DNA of 64,000 bases from Halomonas urmiana (lineage in GTDB: Bacteria > Pseudomonadota > Gammaproteobacteria > Pseudomonadales > Halomonadaceae): positions 124,001-188,000 of the forward strand of contig NZ_VBUI01000004.1 in NCBI RefSeq assembly GCF_005780185.1, read 5' to 3'. A program made the position numbers and the translations under genes. The notes beneath the pieces were generated by a model. The model did not search any database. It had not been told where the DNA came from and was given only the letters and a program-made list of their open reading frames with translations. Shown here in pieces: positions 26,322 through 37,900 of the stretch (its first letter is position 1; each line of letters starts with the position of its first letter).

Positions 26322-27911
26322 ATGCCCTCTTCCCTGACGTATCCCGGTGTCTATATCGAAGAAGTCCCCAGTGGGGTGCGCACCATCACAGGGGTCGCCA
26401 CCTCGATCACGGCCTTTATCGGCCGTGCCCAGCGTGGACCGCTCAACTCTCCGGTCCGTGTACAAAGCTTCGCCGAGTACACGCGAATCTTCGGTGGCCT
26501 GTGGCAACCGAGCACTTTGGGCTATGCGGTCAACCAGTTCTTCCAGCACGGCGGTGCCGATGCGCTGGTCGTGCGAGTCTTCAACGGCGATGCGACGGCC
26601 GGCGCCGCCACGCTCACCCTCGACACGGCCGGTGGCGCTCTGGTGCTCGAGGCGAGCAGTCCTGGCGAATGGGGCAATCGCTTGAGCGCGACCGTCGACC
26701 ACCTGACGCGCGACACGGACGACACACTGCTGTTTAACCTGCTGGTACAGGAAATGGACGGCCCGGGCGGCACCACCGCGATCGCTAGCGAAGTATTTCG
26801 CAACGTGTCGGTCGATCCGGCCAGCCCGCGCTTCGTCGATACCGTGCTCAACGAGCAGTCCACCCTCGTCAATGTGCGCACATCGGCACCGGCCGACGAG
26901 AGCCCGACAGACGCCACCGTGCATGTCGCCAATCCGGATGGTACAGCCACCGCGGAAGGCACACTGGGCGCGAACGGTAGCGACATCACGGACGCCCAGA
27001 TCAGCGGCGACCAGGATGAGCGCACCGGCATCTTCGCTCTCGAAGCGGCCGATCTGTTCAACCTGCTGTGTATTCCACCACTGACAAGAAGTGACGACCT
27101 TGACCCTGGTACCTGGGCCGATGCGGCTGAATACTGCCAGGATCGCCGGGCGATGCTGATCGTGGACGCGCCGTCGACCTGGACAAGCAATCCGACGACG
27201 GCCATTGACACCGCTGAGACGGGCATCAACAACCTCCGTGGCGATATCGGCAACAATCTTGCGATCAACGCGGTGGCCTATTTCCCGCGACTGCGGATGC
27301 CCGACCCGCTCGCCGAGAATCGCATTGCAGAGTTCGCGCCCTGCGGTGCCGTTGCCGGCATCATGGCGCGCACTGACGTGCAGCGCGGCGTATGGAAAGC
27401 ACCGGCCGGGCTGGCGGCCTCGTTTTCCGGCGCCCGTGGCTTGTCCTACACCATGACCGATCAACAGAACGGCATTCTCAATCAGGTCGGGCTCAACTGC
27501 CTGCGCAGCTTTCCCGTCGCCGGCCATCTGGTGTGGGGCGCACGCACGCTGGCGGGTGCCGACCTGCTGGCCTCCGAATGGAAGTACCTACCGGTGCGTC
27601 GCTTCGCGCTGTTTCTCGAGGAGAGCCTCTACCGTGGTACCCAGTGGGTGGTGTTCGAGCCCAACGATGAGCCGCTGTGGGCCCAGATTCGCCTCAACCT
27701 CGGCGCCTTCCTGCAGACCCTGTTCCGCCAAGGCGCCTTCCAGGGCGCGAGCCCCCGCGACGCCTACTTCGTCAAGTGTGACAGCGAGACCACCACCCAG
27801 AACGACATCGATCGGGGCGTCGTGAATATCCTCGTCGGCTTCGCGCCGCTCAAGCCGGCCGAATTCGTGGTCATCAAGATCCAGCAGATCGCCGGCCAGA
27901 TCGCGGTGTAA
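26322..27911 (+). CDS. Contractile tail sheath protein (eCIS)
   Basis: This is the contractile outer sheath that drives the inner tube through the target envelope. The 529-residue protein has the sheath N-terminus (SLTYPGVYIEEVPSGVRTITGVATSITAFIGRA). An N-terminal arm follows, then an inserted surface domain (about residues 70-240) rich in Thr, Asp and Ala. The C-terminal core (GTQWVVFEPNDEPLWAQIR ... DAYFVKCDSETTTQNDIDRGVVNILVGFAPLKPAEFVVIKI) matches Afp2-4/Pvc sheaths and phage sheath proteins. Only one sheath gene is present, where Afp and PVC carry three. The start at 26322 follows GAGGAG; six earlier in-frame codons have no support. It opens the operon; the tube gene follows 10 nt later. 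Confidence 0.95.
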   Translation: MPSSLTYPGVYIEEVPSGVRTITGVATSITAFIGRAQRGPLNSPVRVQSFAEYTRIFGGLWQPSTLGYAVNQFFQHGGADALVVRVFNGDATAGAATLTLDTAGGALVLEASSPGEWGNRLSATVDHLTRDTDDTLLFNLLVQEMDGPGGTTAIASEVFRNVSVDPASPRFVDTVLNEQSTLVNVRTSAPADESPTDATVHVANPDGTATAEGTLGANGSDITDAQISGDQDERTGIFALEAADLFNLLCIPPLTRSDDLDPGTWADAAEYCQDRRAMLIVDAPSTWTSNPTTAIDTAETGINNLRGDIGNNLAINAVAYFPRLRMPDPLAENRIAEFAPCGAVAGIMARTDVQRGVWKAPAGLAASFSGARGLSYTMTDQQNGILNQVGLNCLRSFPVAGHLVWGARTLAGADLLASEWKYLPVRRFALFLEESLYRGTQWVVFEPNDEPLWAQIRLNLGAFLQTLFRQGAFQGASPRDAYFVKCDSETTTQNDIDRGVVNILVGFAPLKPAEFVVIKIQQIAGQIAV

Positions 27912-27921
27912 GGAGCCCCCC

Positions 27922-28446
27922 ATGGCACAGTTCAGCGTCAATGCCCAGCGCTTCGATCCCTACAAGAACTTCAAGTTTCGGGTGAAATGGGATGGCCGCT
28001 ACGTGGCGGGCATCAGCAAGGTCGGCGCCCTCAAGCGCAGCACCGAGCTGGTCGAGCACCGCGAGGGCGGCGATCCTTCCACCTCCCGCAAGTCGCCGGG
28101 GCGCACCAAGTACGAGGCCATCACCCTGGAGCGCGGCGTCACCCACGACGTCGAGTTCGAGCAGTGGGCCAACAAGGTGTGGAACTTCGGCGCGGGCCTG
28201 GGGGCAGAGGTCTCGCTCAAGGACTTTCGCAAGGACCTGATCATCGAGGTCTACAATGAGGCCGGCCAGCTGGCGCTCGCCTACAAGGTGTTCCGCTGCT
28301 GGGTCTCGGAGTACCAGGCCCTGCCCGACCTGGACGCCAACGCCAATGCCGTCGCCATCCAGACCCTCAAGCTCGAGAACGAGGGCTGGGAACGCGACTA
28401 TGACGTGACCGAACCGACCGAACCTAGCTTCACCGAGCCGGCGTGA
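27922..28446 (+). CDS. Inner tube protein (T4 gp19-like)
   Basis: This 174-residue protein would polymerise into the inner tube of the injection system. The T4-type tube signature is clear: DPYKNFKFRVKWDGRYVAGISKVGALKRSTELVEHREGGD, then GRTKYEAITLERGVTHDVEFEQW and the C-terminal strand TLKLENEGWERDYD. It has an AAGGAG ribosome-binding site. Afp/PVC clusters normally hold two distinct tube proteins (Afp1 and Afp5). Here this is the only full tube subunit, with the distal Afp7-like protein at 39621-40277. Confidence 0.94.
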   Translation: MAQFSVNAQRFDPYKNFKFRVKWDGRYVAGISKVGALKRSTELVEHREGGDPSTSRKSPGRTKYEAITLERGVTHDVEFEQWANKVWNFGAGLGAEVSLKDFRKDLIIEVYNEAGQLALAYKVFRCWVSEYQALPDLDANANAVAIQTLKLENEGWERDYDVTEPTEPSFTEPA

Positions 28447-28450
28447 CGTC

Positions 28451-29161
28451 ATGATGGCACTCAGCCCGAAGCGTCTGCTGTGGGCCTGGGAGCACGGCCG
28501 GCGCCGCCACCCCATCGACCGCGCCCTGCTGCTGCATGCCCTGGCGGCCCCAGACCTGCCTCCCGAGCGACTCGCCGATCAGCCACTCGGCTGTCGCAAT
28601 GCCGCGCTGTTCACCCTGCGCTGTGCCGCCTTCGGCAGCCGGCTGGACGCCTGGCTCGACTGCCCGGCCTGCGGCGAACGGCTGGAGTTCCCCCTCGAGG
28701 CGTCTCAGCTTCCCCCGACGTCGGCCCAGCACGCCGAGCCGCTCAGAGTGGCCGGCCATCGGCTGACGCGCCCCACCAGTCGCCACTTGGCACGCCTGGT
28801 ACCCCTCGACGACGAACGACAGGCGGCCATGCAGCTGCTGCGCGATTGCCTGCCCTCCAACGCGCCGCTGCCCGAAGATGAGGCTGCCCTCACCGACCTG
28901 CTCGAGGCGGCCGAGGCCGCCCTGGAAGTCCAGGACCCCTGGGCCGAGCTGTCACTGGCGTTTGGCTGCCCTGCCTGCGGCCATCAGGACAGCGCCAGCT
29001 TCGATATCGCCGACTATCTGTGGGAGGAGATCGACGCCCGGGCCCGAGAGCTGCTCGACGATGTCCATGTCCTGGCCCGGGCCTACGGCTGGAGCGAGCC
29101 TCAGGTTCTTGCGCTGAGCGATGCGCGCCGCACGGCCTACCTCGAGCGGGTGCAGGCATGA
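28451..29161 (+). CDS. Zinc-cysteine baseplate-type eCIS protein
   Basis: The 236-residue protein carries two CPAC(G) knuckles, WLDCPACGERLEF near residue 75 and FGCPACGHQDSASFD near residue 178, which together could bind one zinc ion. Between them lie a mostly helical region and the block TRPTSRHLARLVPLDDERQAAMQLLRDCL. It resembles the T4-baseplate-type protein found next to the tube gene in several eCIS clusters; this is family-level recognition by eye, not a firm match. It starts 4 nt after the tube stop codon (ATG at 28451 or 28454) and its stop overlaps the next start (ATGA). Probable role: baseplate assembly or cap. Confidence 0.6.
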   Translation: MMALSPKRLLWAWEHGRRRHPIDRALLLHALAAPDLPPERLADQPLGCRNAALFTLRCAAFGSRLDAWLDCPACGERLEFPLEASQLPPTSAQHAEPLRVAGHRLTRPTSRHLARLVPLDDERQAAMQLLRDCLPSNAPLPEDEAALTDLLEAAEAALEVQDPWAELSLAFGCPACGHQDSASFDIADYLWEEIDARARELLDDVHVLARAYGWSEPQVLALSDARRTAYLERVQA

Positions 29162-29960
29162 GCGGCCTGTTCCAGCGACTCGCCAGGCAGGCCCGTGATC
29201 CGGCCTCCTTGCGGGTTCATGCGCCGGCGCGGCTGCCCTATCAGTCGGCACCCACGCCCCTTTCGGATCCACCGGCGAGCGTACCGTCCCCGCTGACGCC
29301 CCCGGCCAGCGCCACCCCCAAAAGGCCATCCGCACTTTCGCCGCAGCACGATGCCGCGCCGCCCACCACCGCATTCGAGATCGAGATTGCGCCGCGCGAT
29401 GGCCAGGCTCCGGCCGCGGCCCAGCGCGAGGTCGAGGCGCCGCGGCCACCGCCGGTCGTTGTCCCCTCCGCCAAGCCCGAGCCCCCATCGCCGTCGACCT
29501 CCACCACGGCGGCCGTCCAAAGGCCCGTGACCGGCTCAGGGTCGACCGCGCCACCGCCGCCACCGACGGCCGCCTCCGAGCCTCGCCTTCGCGTCCGGGC
29601 ACCGGTACGGCAAACATTCCCCGTCAATACGCCGGCCGCGCCCTCGCCATCTCCGCAGACTCCAGCGCCGCCGACCTTTCCCCCCATGGCCGGCACTCCC
29701 GACGTCCCCGGCCCTCCCGACGCCCTGTTGCCGCCCATCGAGCCCCCCGGGAGATCCCAACTCACCCGTCCAGGCCCGAGGCGGCAACGCCCGCGGCGAA
29801 CGCCACGGATAGCGGCCCTGCCGAGGTGCACGTGCATATCGGCCGCATCGAGGTCACCGCCGTCCAGGACAGCCCGCCGGCCAAGCACTCGGCACGTAAG
29901 GGCAAGCCGCCCATGTCCCTGGACGAGTACCTGGCCCGGCACCAGGGAGAGGACGCATGA
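29158..29960 (+). pseudogene. Proline-rich eCIS protein, apparent one-base frameshift
   Basis: The gene starts at an ATG overlapping the previous stop codon (MSGLFQRLARQARDPASLRV). It runs as a Pro/Ala/Ser-rich, disordered chain to about 29750. In that frame the reading then turns Arg-rich and runs into the next gene. One frame over, a sensible C-terminus appears (AEVHVHIGRIEVTAV ... PPMSLDEYLARHQGEDA), ending in TGA at 29960 exactly where the next gene's ATG begins. The frames join at a run of six C (29743-29748); one added base restores a 267-residue protein. So it is a homopolymer sequencing error, a true frameshift, or programmed slippage. The VHIGRIEV-type tail is what I expect of the conserved small protein at this position in eCIS operons. 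Confidence 0.75.
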
Positions 29961-31263
29961 GCACGGCGCTGGCCATCGCCGGCATCACCGCCGTGCTGCG
30001 CGACCGGCTCAACGACGGCCTGGTCAATCACAATGTGGCCGGCCTGCTGGGCAGCACGGTGACCGTGAGCGTGCTGGCCCCGGACCGCGTCGTGCCCACG
30101 GACGGCACCGAGTCAAGCCAGCTTAACCTGTTCCTGTATCAGGCCCTGCCCAACCCCGCCCTGCGCAACCAGGGTCTGCCCAGCCACGACGCCGACGGGC
30201 GCCAGCGCCTGAGCAACCCGCCCCTGGCCCTGGATCTGCGTTACTTAATCTCGGCCTACAGCGGCGGCGATCTACATGCCGAGATCCTGCTCGGCTACGC
30301 CATGCAGCTGATGCACGAGTTCCCCATCCTGACCCGGGACATGATCCGCACGGCTCTGACCCCCTCGCCGGACGTGGGCGTGGTCCTGCCGCCGGCCCTG
30401 CGCGCCCTGGCCGACTGCGGCCTGGCGGACCAGGTCGAGCTGCTGCGCATCACGCCCCTCAACCTGAGCACCGAGGAAAGCTCCAAGCTCTGGTCGGCGA
30501 CCCTGTCCAGCCTACGCCCGACCGCGGCCTACAACGTGTCCGTGGTCCTTATCGAGGCGACCCGGACCACCCGCTCCGCCCTGCCGGTGCTGAACCGGGG
30601 CGAAGTCGATCCGGTGTCCGGGCGCGAGCGCGGCATTATCGTCGCCCCGGGCCTCGTCCCACCCCTGCCCGGCCTGGACAGCATCCTGCCCGCCGGCAAC
30701 CAGCCGACAGCGCGCCTGGGTCACACCATCGTCCTGCACGGCCACCACCTGAACGGCACGGCTCGGGAAGTCGTGCTGGCCAATACCCGCTTCGCGGTGG
30801 ACGAAGTCCTGGCGGCCGGCGGTCCCAACCTGGGCGAGCGCATGGAGTTGGTCATTCCCCAGGCCCGCGCCGCCGAATTCCCGGTGGGGGTGTACACCGC
30901 CCAGGCCCGCCTGGTCATGCCGGGGCAGGGCGAGCCCCGAGACAGCAACCGCCTGGCCTTCGCCCTGGCCCCGGACATCGGCAACCTGCCCCAGGCCGTG
31001 GCTCGGGACGGCAACGGTGATGCCCTGGTGAGCATCGCGTTCACGCCCGAGTTGCGCGCCGGCCAGCGCGCCAGCCTGTTCGTCGGACAGCGGGAAATCG
31101 AGCCCCAGGGCGTCGCGGCTCCCACCGCGACTCTGGACTTTCTCATCGAGGATGCCGAGCCCGGCGAACACCTGGTCCGCCTGCGCATCGACGGCATCGA
31201 CAGCCCCATCGTGAACCGCGGCGCGACGCCGCCGGTCTTCCTCAACCGACGGCTGACGATCAC

Positions 31264-31267
<4 letters not shown>
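29957..31267 (+). CDS. DUF4255 / Pvc16-type tail terminator protein
   Basis: Afp16/Pvc16 proteins cap the tube-sheath end and set the finished particle length. Residues about 8-190 form the DUF4255 domain (ALAIAGITAVLRDRLNDGLV ... SQLNLFLYQALPNPALRNQGLP ... LALDLRYLISAYSGGDLHAEILLGYAMQLMHEFPIL). After it comes an IPT/TIG-like beta domain (RLGHTIVLHGHHLNGTAREVVLANTRFAVDEV) and a further Ig-like region, giving 436 residues. The start overlaps the upstream stop codon (ATGA) and the stop overlaps the ATPase start (ATGA), indicating translational coupling. Its presence next to an AAA ATPase is diagnostic of eCIS rather than of phage tails. Confidence 0.9.
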
Positions 31268-33158
<1,891 letters not shown>

Positions 33159-33162
<4 letters not shown>

Positions 33163-33413
33163 CTCGCATCGTCCTGCACGTCGACCGGCTGGTGCTGCGC
33201 GGCGTGGCCCCCGGCGACGCCGCCGCGTTGGGCGAGGCCCTGCGCGCGGAGCTGGGCCGCCGCCTGGCGCAGCCGGGTGCGCTGGACGCCTTGCGGGCGG
33301 CGAACGGGCAACACCGCTTGGATGCCGGCCGCCTGCGCCTGGCGCCGGAACGGGGCACGGCGGCGCTGGGCAAAGCCGTGGCGCGGCGAATCATTCCGGG
33401 AGGCGAGCCATGA
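33159..33413 (+). CDS. 84-residue eCIS-associated small protein
   Basis: I do not know its function. It starts MTRIVLHVDRLVLRGVAPGDAAALGEALRAELGRRLAQ, a beta-strand followed by a helix, and ends RLRLAPERGTAALGKAVARRI. The first strand (IVLHVDRLVLRGV) and helix resemble small proteins often seen beside DUF4157 genes in eCIS clusters. The longer open frame in this phase begins inside the ATPase gene and is shadow; the ATG at 33159 overlaps the ATPase stop codon, and its own stop overlaps the next ATG (ATGA both times). Position between the ATPase and the effectors suggests an adaptor or cargo chaperone; that is inference. Confidence 0.75.
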
Positions 33414-34957
33414 GCCGCAGCCGGATGGACCAGCACGCCGGCGTCATCACCACGCCCGGCGCGGTGCTGCAGCGCGCCTGCACCTGCGGCAAGAGCGCCT
33501 CGGAACTGACCGGGGAGTGCGAGGAATGCGCGCGCAAAAAGTCCCTGGGACTGCGCGCCAAGCTGGAAATCGGCCCGGCCGGAGACGCCCTGGAACGCGA
33601 AGCGGACCGGGTGGCCGACGCGATGGTCGAGGGTGCGACCGACGTGAGCCATCCCGGGGCCGTCTCGCCGGTCAAGCTATCCCGCGAGGCCAGTCCCGGC
33701 GCCGACGCGGCCGCCGCCGACACGGGGTTGGTGGGCCAGGCACTACGCGGCCCCAGCCAGGCCCTGCCGCCGGTGGAACGGGCCTACTTCGAACAAGGCC
33801 TGGGCCATGATTTCTCGCGGGTGCGGGTGCACACCGACGCCCTGGCCGCGGCGTCGGCTCGCTCGGTCCAAGCCAAGGCCTATACCGTCGGCCGCGACCT
33901 GGTGTTCGGCGCCGGTCACTACGCGCCGCAACACCGGGAGGGGCGGCGCCTGTTGGCCCACGAACTGACCCATGTCGCGCAGCAGTCGCCGGACCTGCGC
34001 CGTGCTCCCGAAGACTCGCCGGCCGCCGCATCCGCGCCCGATCCGCTGTGCGACGATTTCGACTTCGAGCGGGCCCGCCGGGAAGTCGTCGCCCAGACCG
34101 CGCATTTCCTCAGCGCCGACGACATGCTGCCCCTGATCCGCGCGCTGAAACCGATCCGGCGCTGCGCCAGCGACGCGCAGAAAACCCTCGTCCGTCAGGC
34201 GCTGGACATCGCCATCTCCTCCACCAAGGCGGACGAGGCCTGGCAGGCGGCGGGCACGCCCTTCGGCGGCTATACCGGCTTCTATCCCGGTTACGCGTCC
34301 GACGTGAAAACCCACCTGGGCAAGCTGGGCGCCAGCGAGTCCCTGCCCTCGGCGACCTTCAAATTGTCCGGCGAGGGCACCAAACACAAGAGCCGCGCCA
34401 AGGCCGCCGCGAACCGCGACGTCGCCGACCTGGAGCGCACCGACATCGTATATTTCCGCGGCCACCAGTTCGCCCAATACAAGGCGCCCGGCCTGTTCTC
34501 CAACGGCGGCGAGACCCGCGGATTCGACCTGCGCTACGTGGAGAAGATCGGTGGCTTCACCAACGTCAAGCTGTTGATCAGCACGAGCTGCGCGACGCTG
34601 TGCAAGGAAGCGGTGGAGGTGTTCCGCAGCCTGTTCCCCAACGCCGTGATCCTGGGTTACCGCAAGTCGGCGCCGCTGGAGGGCGGTGCCGTCCGTTCCG
34701 AGCTGACCGCGAAGCTGAACGCGCTCAACCGCCCCCTGCTGCTGGATCAGCCCCTGGACATGAGCGCGATCATTTCCACCTGGCAGTCGATCGTCGAAAC
34801 CAAGCACAAGGGTCATACCGCGCCCCAGCCCGGCTATTGTGAGGGCGGCACGGTGAAGTACTGGGACGGCGCCGCCTGGCAGACCATCGGCGCGGCCGAC
34901 GCCGCCAATTCCTGCAAGGTGAAGGGAGATTTCCGTGGCCAGTATCCCGAGCCCTGA
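33410..34957 (+). CDS. DUF4157 eCIS putative effector with caspase/CHAT-like C-terminus
   Basis: The 515-residue protein has an N-terminal Cys ribbon (LQRACTCGKSASELTGECEECARKK, residues about 20-45) and the READRVADAMV motif. The DUF4157 eCIS-core domain follows (FEQGLGHDFSRVRVHTDALAAASARSVQAKAYTVGRDLVFGAGHYAP), with the metalloprotease-like HELTHVAQQ near residue 184. Such domains mark eCIS cargo. The C-terminal half (about 215-515) has DIVYFRGHQ with His352 and LLISTSCATL with Cys394, followed by FPNAVILGYRKSAP. This order of strand-His, strand-Cys and strand-GA/GY-V is typical of the caspase/CHAT cysteine protease fold. The assignment of that half is by eye. It lies 18 nt before the second DUF4157 gene. 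Confidence 0.85.
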   Translation: MSRSRMDQHAGVITTPGAVLQRACTCGKSASELTGECEECARKKSLGLRAKLEIGPAGDALEREADRVADAMVEGATDVSHPGAVSPVKLSREASPGADAAAADTGLVGQALRGPSQALPPVERAYFEQGLGHDFSRVRVHTDALAAASARSVQAKAYTVGRDLVFGAGHYAPQHREGRRLLAHELTHVAQQSPDLRRAPEDSPAAASAPDPLCDDFDFERARREVVAQTAHFLSADDMLPLIRALKPIRRCASDAQKTLVRQALDIAISSTKADEAWQAAGTPFGGYTGFYPGYASDVKTHLGKLGASESLPSATFKLSGEGTKHKSRAKAAANRDVADLERTDIVYFRGHQFAQYKAPGLFSNGGETRGFDLRYVEKIGGFTNVKLLISTSCATLCKEAVEVFRSLFPNAVILGYRKSAPLEGGAVRSELTAKLNALNRPLLLDQPLDMSAIISTWQSIVETKHKGHTAPQPGYCEGGTVKYWDGAAWQTIGAADAANSCKVKGDFRGQYPEP

Positions 34958-34975
34958 ATCTCGGCGGGCCCCGCA

Positions 34976-37900
34976 ATGAGCGCCCCTCAAGCCGAGCCCC
35001 AGCTCAAGCCGGTGCAGGCTGCTGCGACCGGAGCGAGCGGCCTGCTGCAGCGCAAATGCGCCTGCGGCAAGGCGGCGGGCGGGCTGACTGGTGAGTGCGA
35101 GGATTGCGGCCGGGAGAGCCTGAGCGGGGTACAGACCAAGCTGCTGGTCGGCGCCAACGACGATCCCCTGGAACAGGAGGCCGATCAGATCGCCGGGCAC
35201 GTGATGGCCATGCCCGCGGCGCCGGGAACGCCGAGTTTGCCGGTGTCGTCCGGCGCACGCAAGCCGCCGCCGGACCAGGCGTGTTACGGCCACGATATCC
35301 GGCGCATGGGCGTGCGCCCCGAGCTGCCGGAAGGTGCCGATCTGCTGCAGGGTGGCTCGCCCCTGGCGCCCGGGCTGCGCCGCTTCTTCGAATCCCGCTT
35401 CGGCCGCGATCTCTCGGAAGTGCGCGTGCATACCGGCCCGCGTTCGGAAGCGGTGAGTGATGCCCTGAACGCCCACGCCTTCACCTACGGCAGCCATGTC
35501 TGGCTGGGCCGCGACCACCGTCCCGCCGTGGATTTCCTGATGGCCCATGAACTGGCCCACGTGATCCAGCAGCGCCAGCCGAAGGCGCTGCCGGGTGCCG
35601 AGCGAGACCCGGCCTCCTCCGCGACCGAACCGTTGGTCCGGCGCCTGGAGCTGGGCCATCCGTTCTGGGTTCCCCTGGGCGCCAAGGGCATGAAGACCGG
35701 CAGCGACATCCACGGCGAGCTGCTGCCCCTGGCCCAGGCCAGCAACAAGAACCTGGACGTGGAAGCCCCGGCGCCCAACGCGGTCTTGAACGCTCACGGT
35801 CTGGGTCTGCAGGGCCGCATCGATCTCTATCAGGGCAAGAATGGCGGCGGTTTTCATGCCCAGGTCGGACTGTTCTTCGACGGGCCAAAGGGCGCGAAAA
35901 ACGCGGATGTGTTGACCGCGGCCCCGACCAAACACCGGCATGCCAGCGCGGCCGGGATCACGGCCGGCCATTTCAACCCCTTCGTCACCGCGACCGGCGG
36001 TATTGACGGTATCGCCAAGGGGCCGAACGAGGTCCAGATCGGCGAATTGAAGCCGGCGGCCAAACCGCTGCTGGACAAGGGTTCGGAGCAGATCAAGCAT
36101 TACCAGGAAGGGATGAAGGACGCCGCTCGGCTCACCAACGACTGGGCGAAATCCCGCAAGACCCTCGTCACCGACCGCTGGAAGCTGAACAGCCCCGGGG
36201 TGATGCCGGACAGCGCGGTGAAGTTCCAGCGAAACGGCAAGGAACTCAAGTTCAATCCCGCCAGTCCCCGCGAGGACGAGACCCTGGTCCTGGCGACGGT
36301 CCGGGAAAGCAGCAGCGTCGGCGCCAAATACGTGTTCAAGGTCCGCTTCAACCCTGCCGCCCACGGCCTGCCGCCCATCAAGGGCGGCCTGTACGCCCAG
36401 AAATTCGGCTCCGGCAACGGACTTTGGATGTATTTCGCCCGGCCCAAGGATCTGGCCGGCGCGCTGAAGCTGGCGCGCAGCGCCCTGATCAAGGGCGAGA
36501 TGACCGAGGCCAACAGGGTCCAGGATCAGGTGATCAATCCCCTGTTCGAGGCACCGAAGAAGAAGGCCGGCCCCAAGATCGCCAAGCTCCCGCTCAGCCG
36601 CCAAGAATTCGGGGCCGCGCCGGTTGCCCTGCGAGCGGCATCCCCCACGATCCGGCGCGCCCCGAAAGCGCCGGAAATGACCGACGACTTCAAGCACGCC
36701 AAATGGAAGACCGATCAGAAGACCCTGCGCGACGAGCTGTTCGGTCCCGCCGCCAAGGCGGGCACCAAGAAGAAGGTCGCCTCCCTGGAGTTGCTGGAGC
36801 GCGCCTATGAGGCCGAGGAGGCGCTGGACAAGGTGCCCGGGACGGGCAAGTCCAAGCTGCCGGACAAGCGCGCGGACGTGGTCAAGATCGTCACCGGCAA
36901 GGGCACTGCCCAGGAAACCAAGACTCGCCAGCTCGCCGACCTGGCGAGCTGGCTGCGGGGTTGGACCGGCAAGCCCGCCGAGGTGCTGGGCCTGTTCCGC
37001 AACACCTTCGGCGACAGCTTCGTGTTCGTCGCCAACAAGCTGGCCGACTTGCGCGACAAGCTCCGGAAGAAATTCTACGAGACCTTCGACAAGCACCCGT
37101 CGAAGGCCACCAGCGGCAAGGGCAAGATCATCGCCAAGGCCCTGCTCAAGGCCCTGCTGCAGGTGGCCAAGGTCCTGATCCCGCGCGCGCTGCACCTGTA
37201 CCTGGATGCCGTGGTCGCCGGCAGCAAGAAAAAGCTCGCCAAGCTGTTCGACATCGATCCCATGAAGCTGCTGGAGGACAGCTTCGGCAAGGCGTTCAAG
37301 GACTGGGTCGATAAGCTGATCCAGTTCAAGAAAGACGCGGAGGAACACGTCAAGAACACCGTCGCCAAGTACACCAAGGACCTGGCCTGGTTCCAGGCGG
37401 TGATCGACAAATCCAAGTACATCGGTCCAATCCTGGAGGCCGCAGGCGTCGCGATCCAGTGCGGCAAGAAACCGGGCTGGAACTGCCTGCTGCTGTTGTC
37501 GAGCAAGTACCGGCAATGCGGTATGGAGATGGCGCTCAACCTGTGTCCGGTGCAGAAGCAAGTCGCCAGCGCGGTGGCGGCCGTTGGCCCCCTGGCCAAT
37601 CTGCCCGCGACCCTGGCGCAGAGCGCCCTGGACGTCTCCAAGGAAGCGGCCCCGGACGGACTGAAAGAGATCTTCGACGAGAAGGTCGGCGCCTCCGGCG
37701 ACTTCGACAGCAACGATATCGACTGCGAGGACACGCCGCTGGAGACTGATTGCCCGGCCCTGATCCCATTGCCTCTGCCCTTGCCAGGGACGCCGAAACC
37801 CGACGAATCCAAGAAGGACGAACCACCCCAGAAGGGACCGGAAGCGGAAAGGCCGCCGGAACCGCCACCGCCGCCCAAGCCAGAGGAAGAGAAGCCGCCG

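Noticed and set aside
29020..30126. A single 368-codon gene covering the proline-rich region and running into the DUF4255 gene
   Set aside because: Its start is inside the previous gene and its end is Arg-rich out-of-frame translation. The supported start is 29158, and the natural end lies in another frame at 29960.
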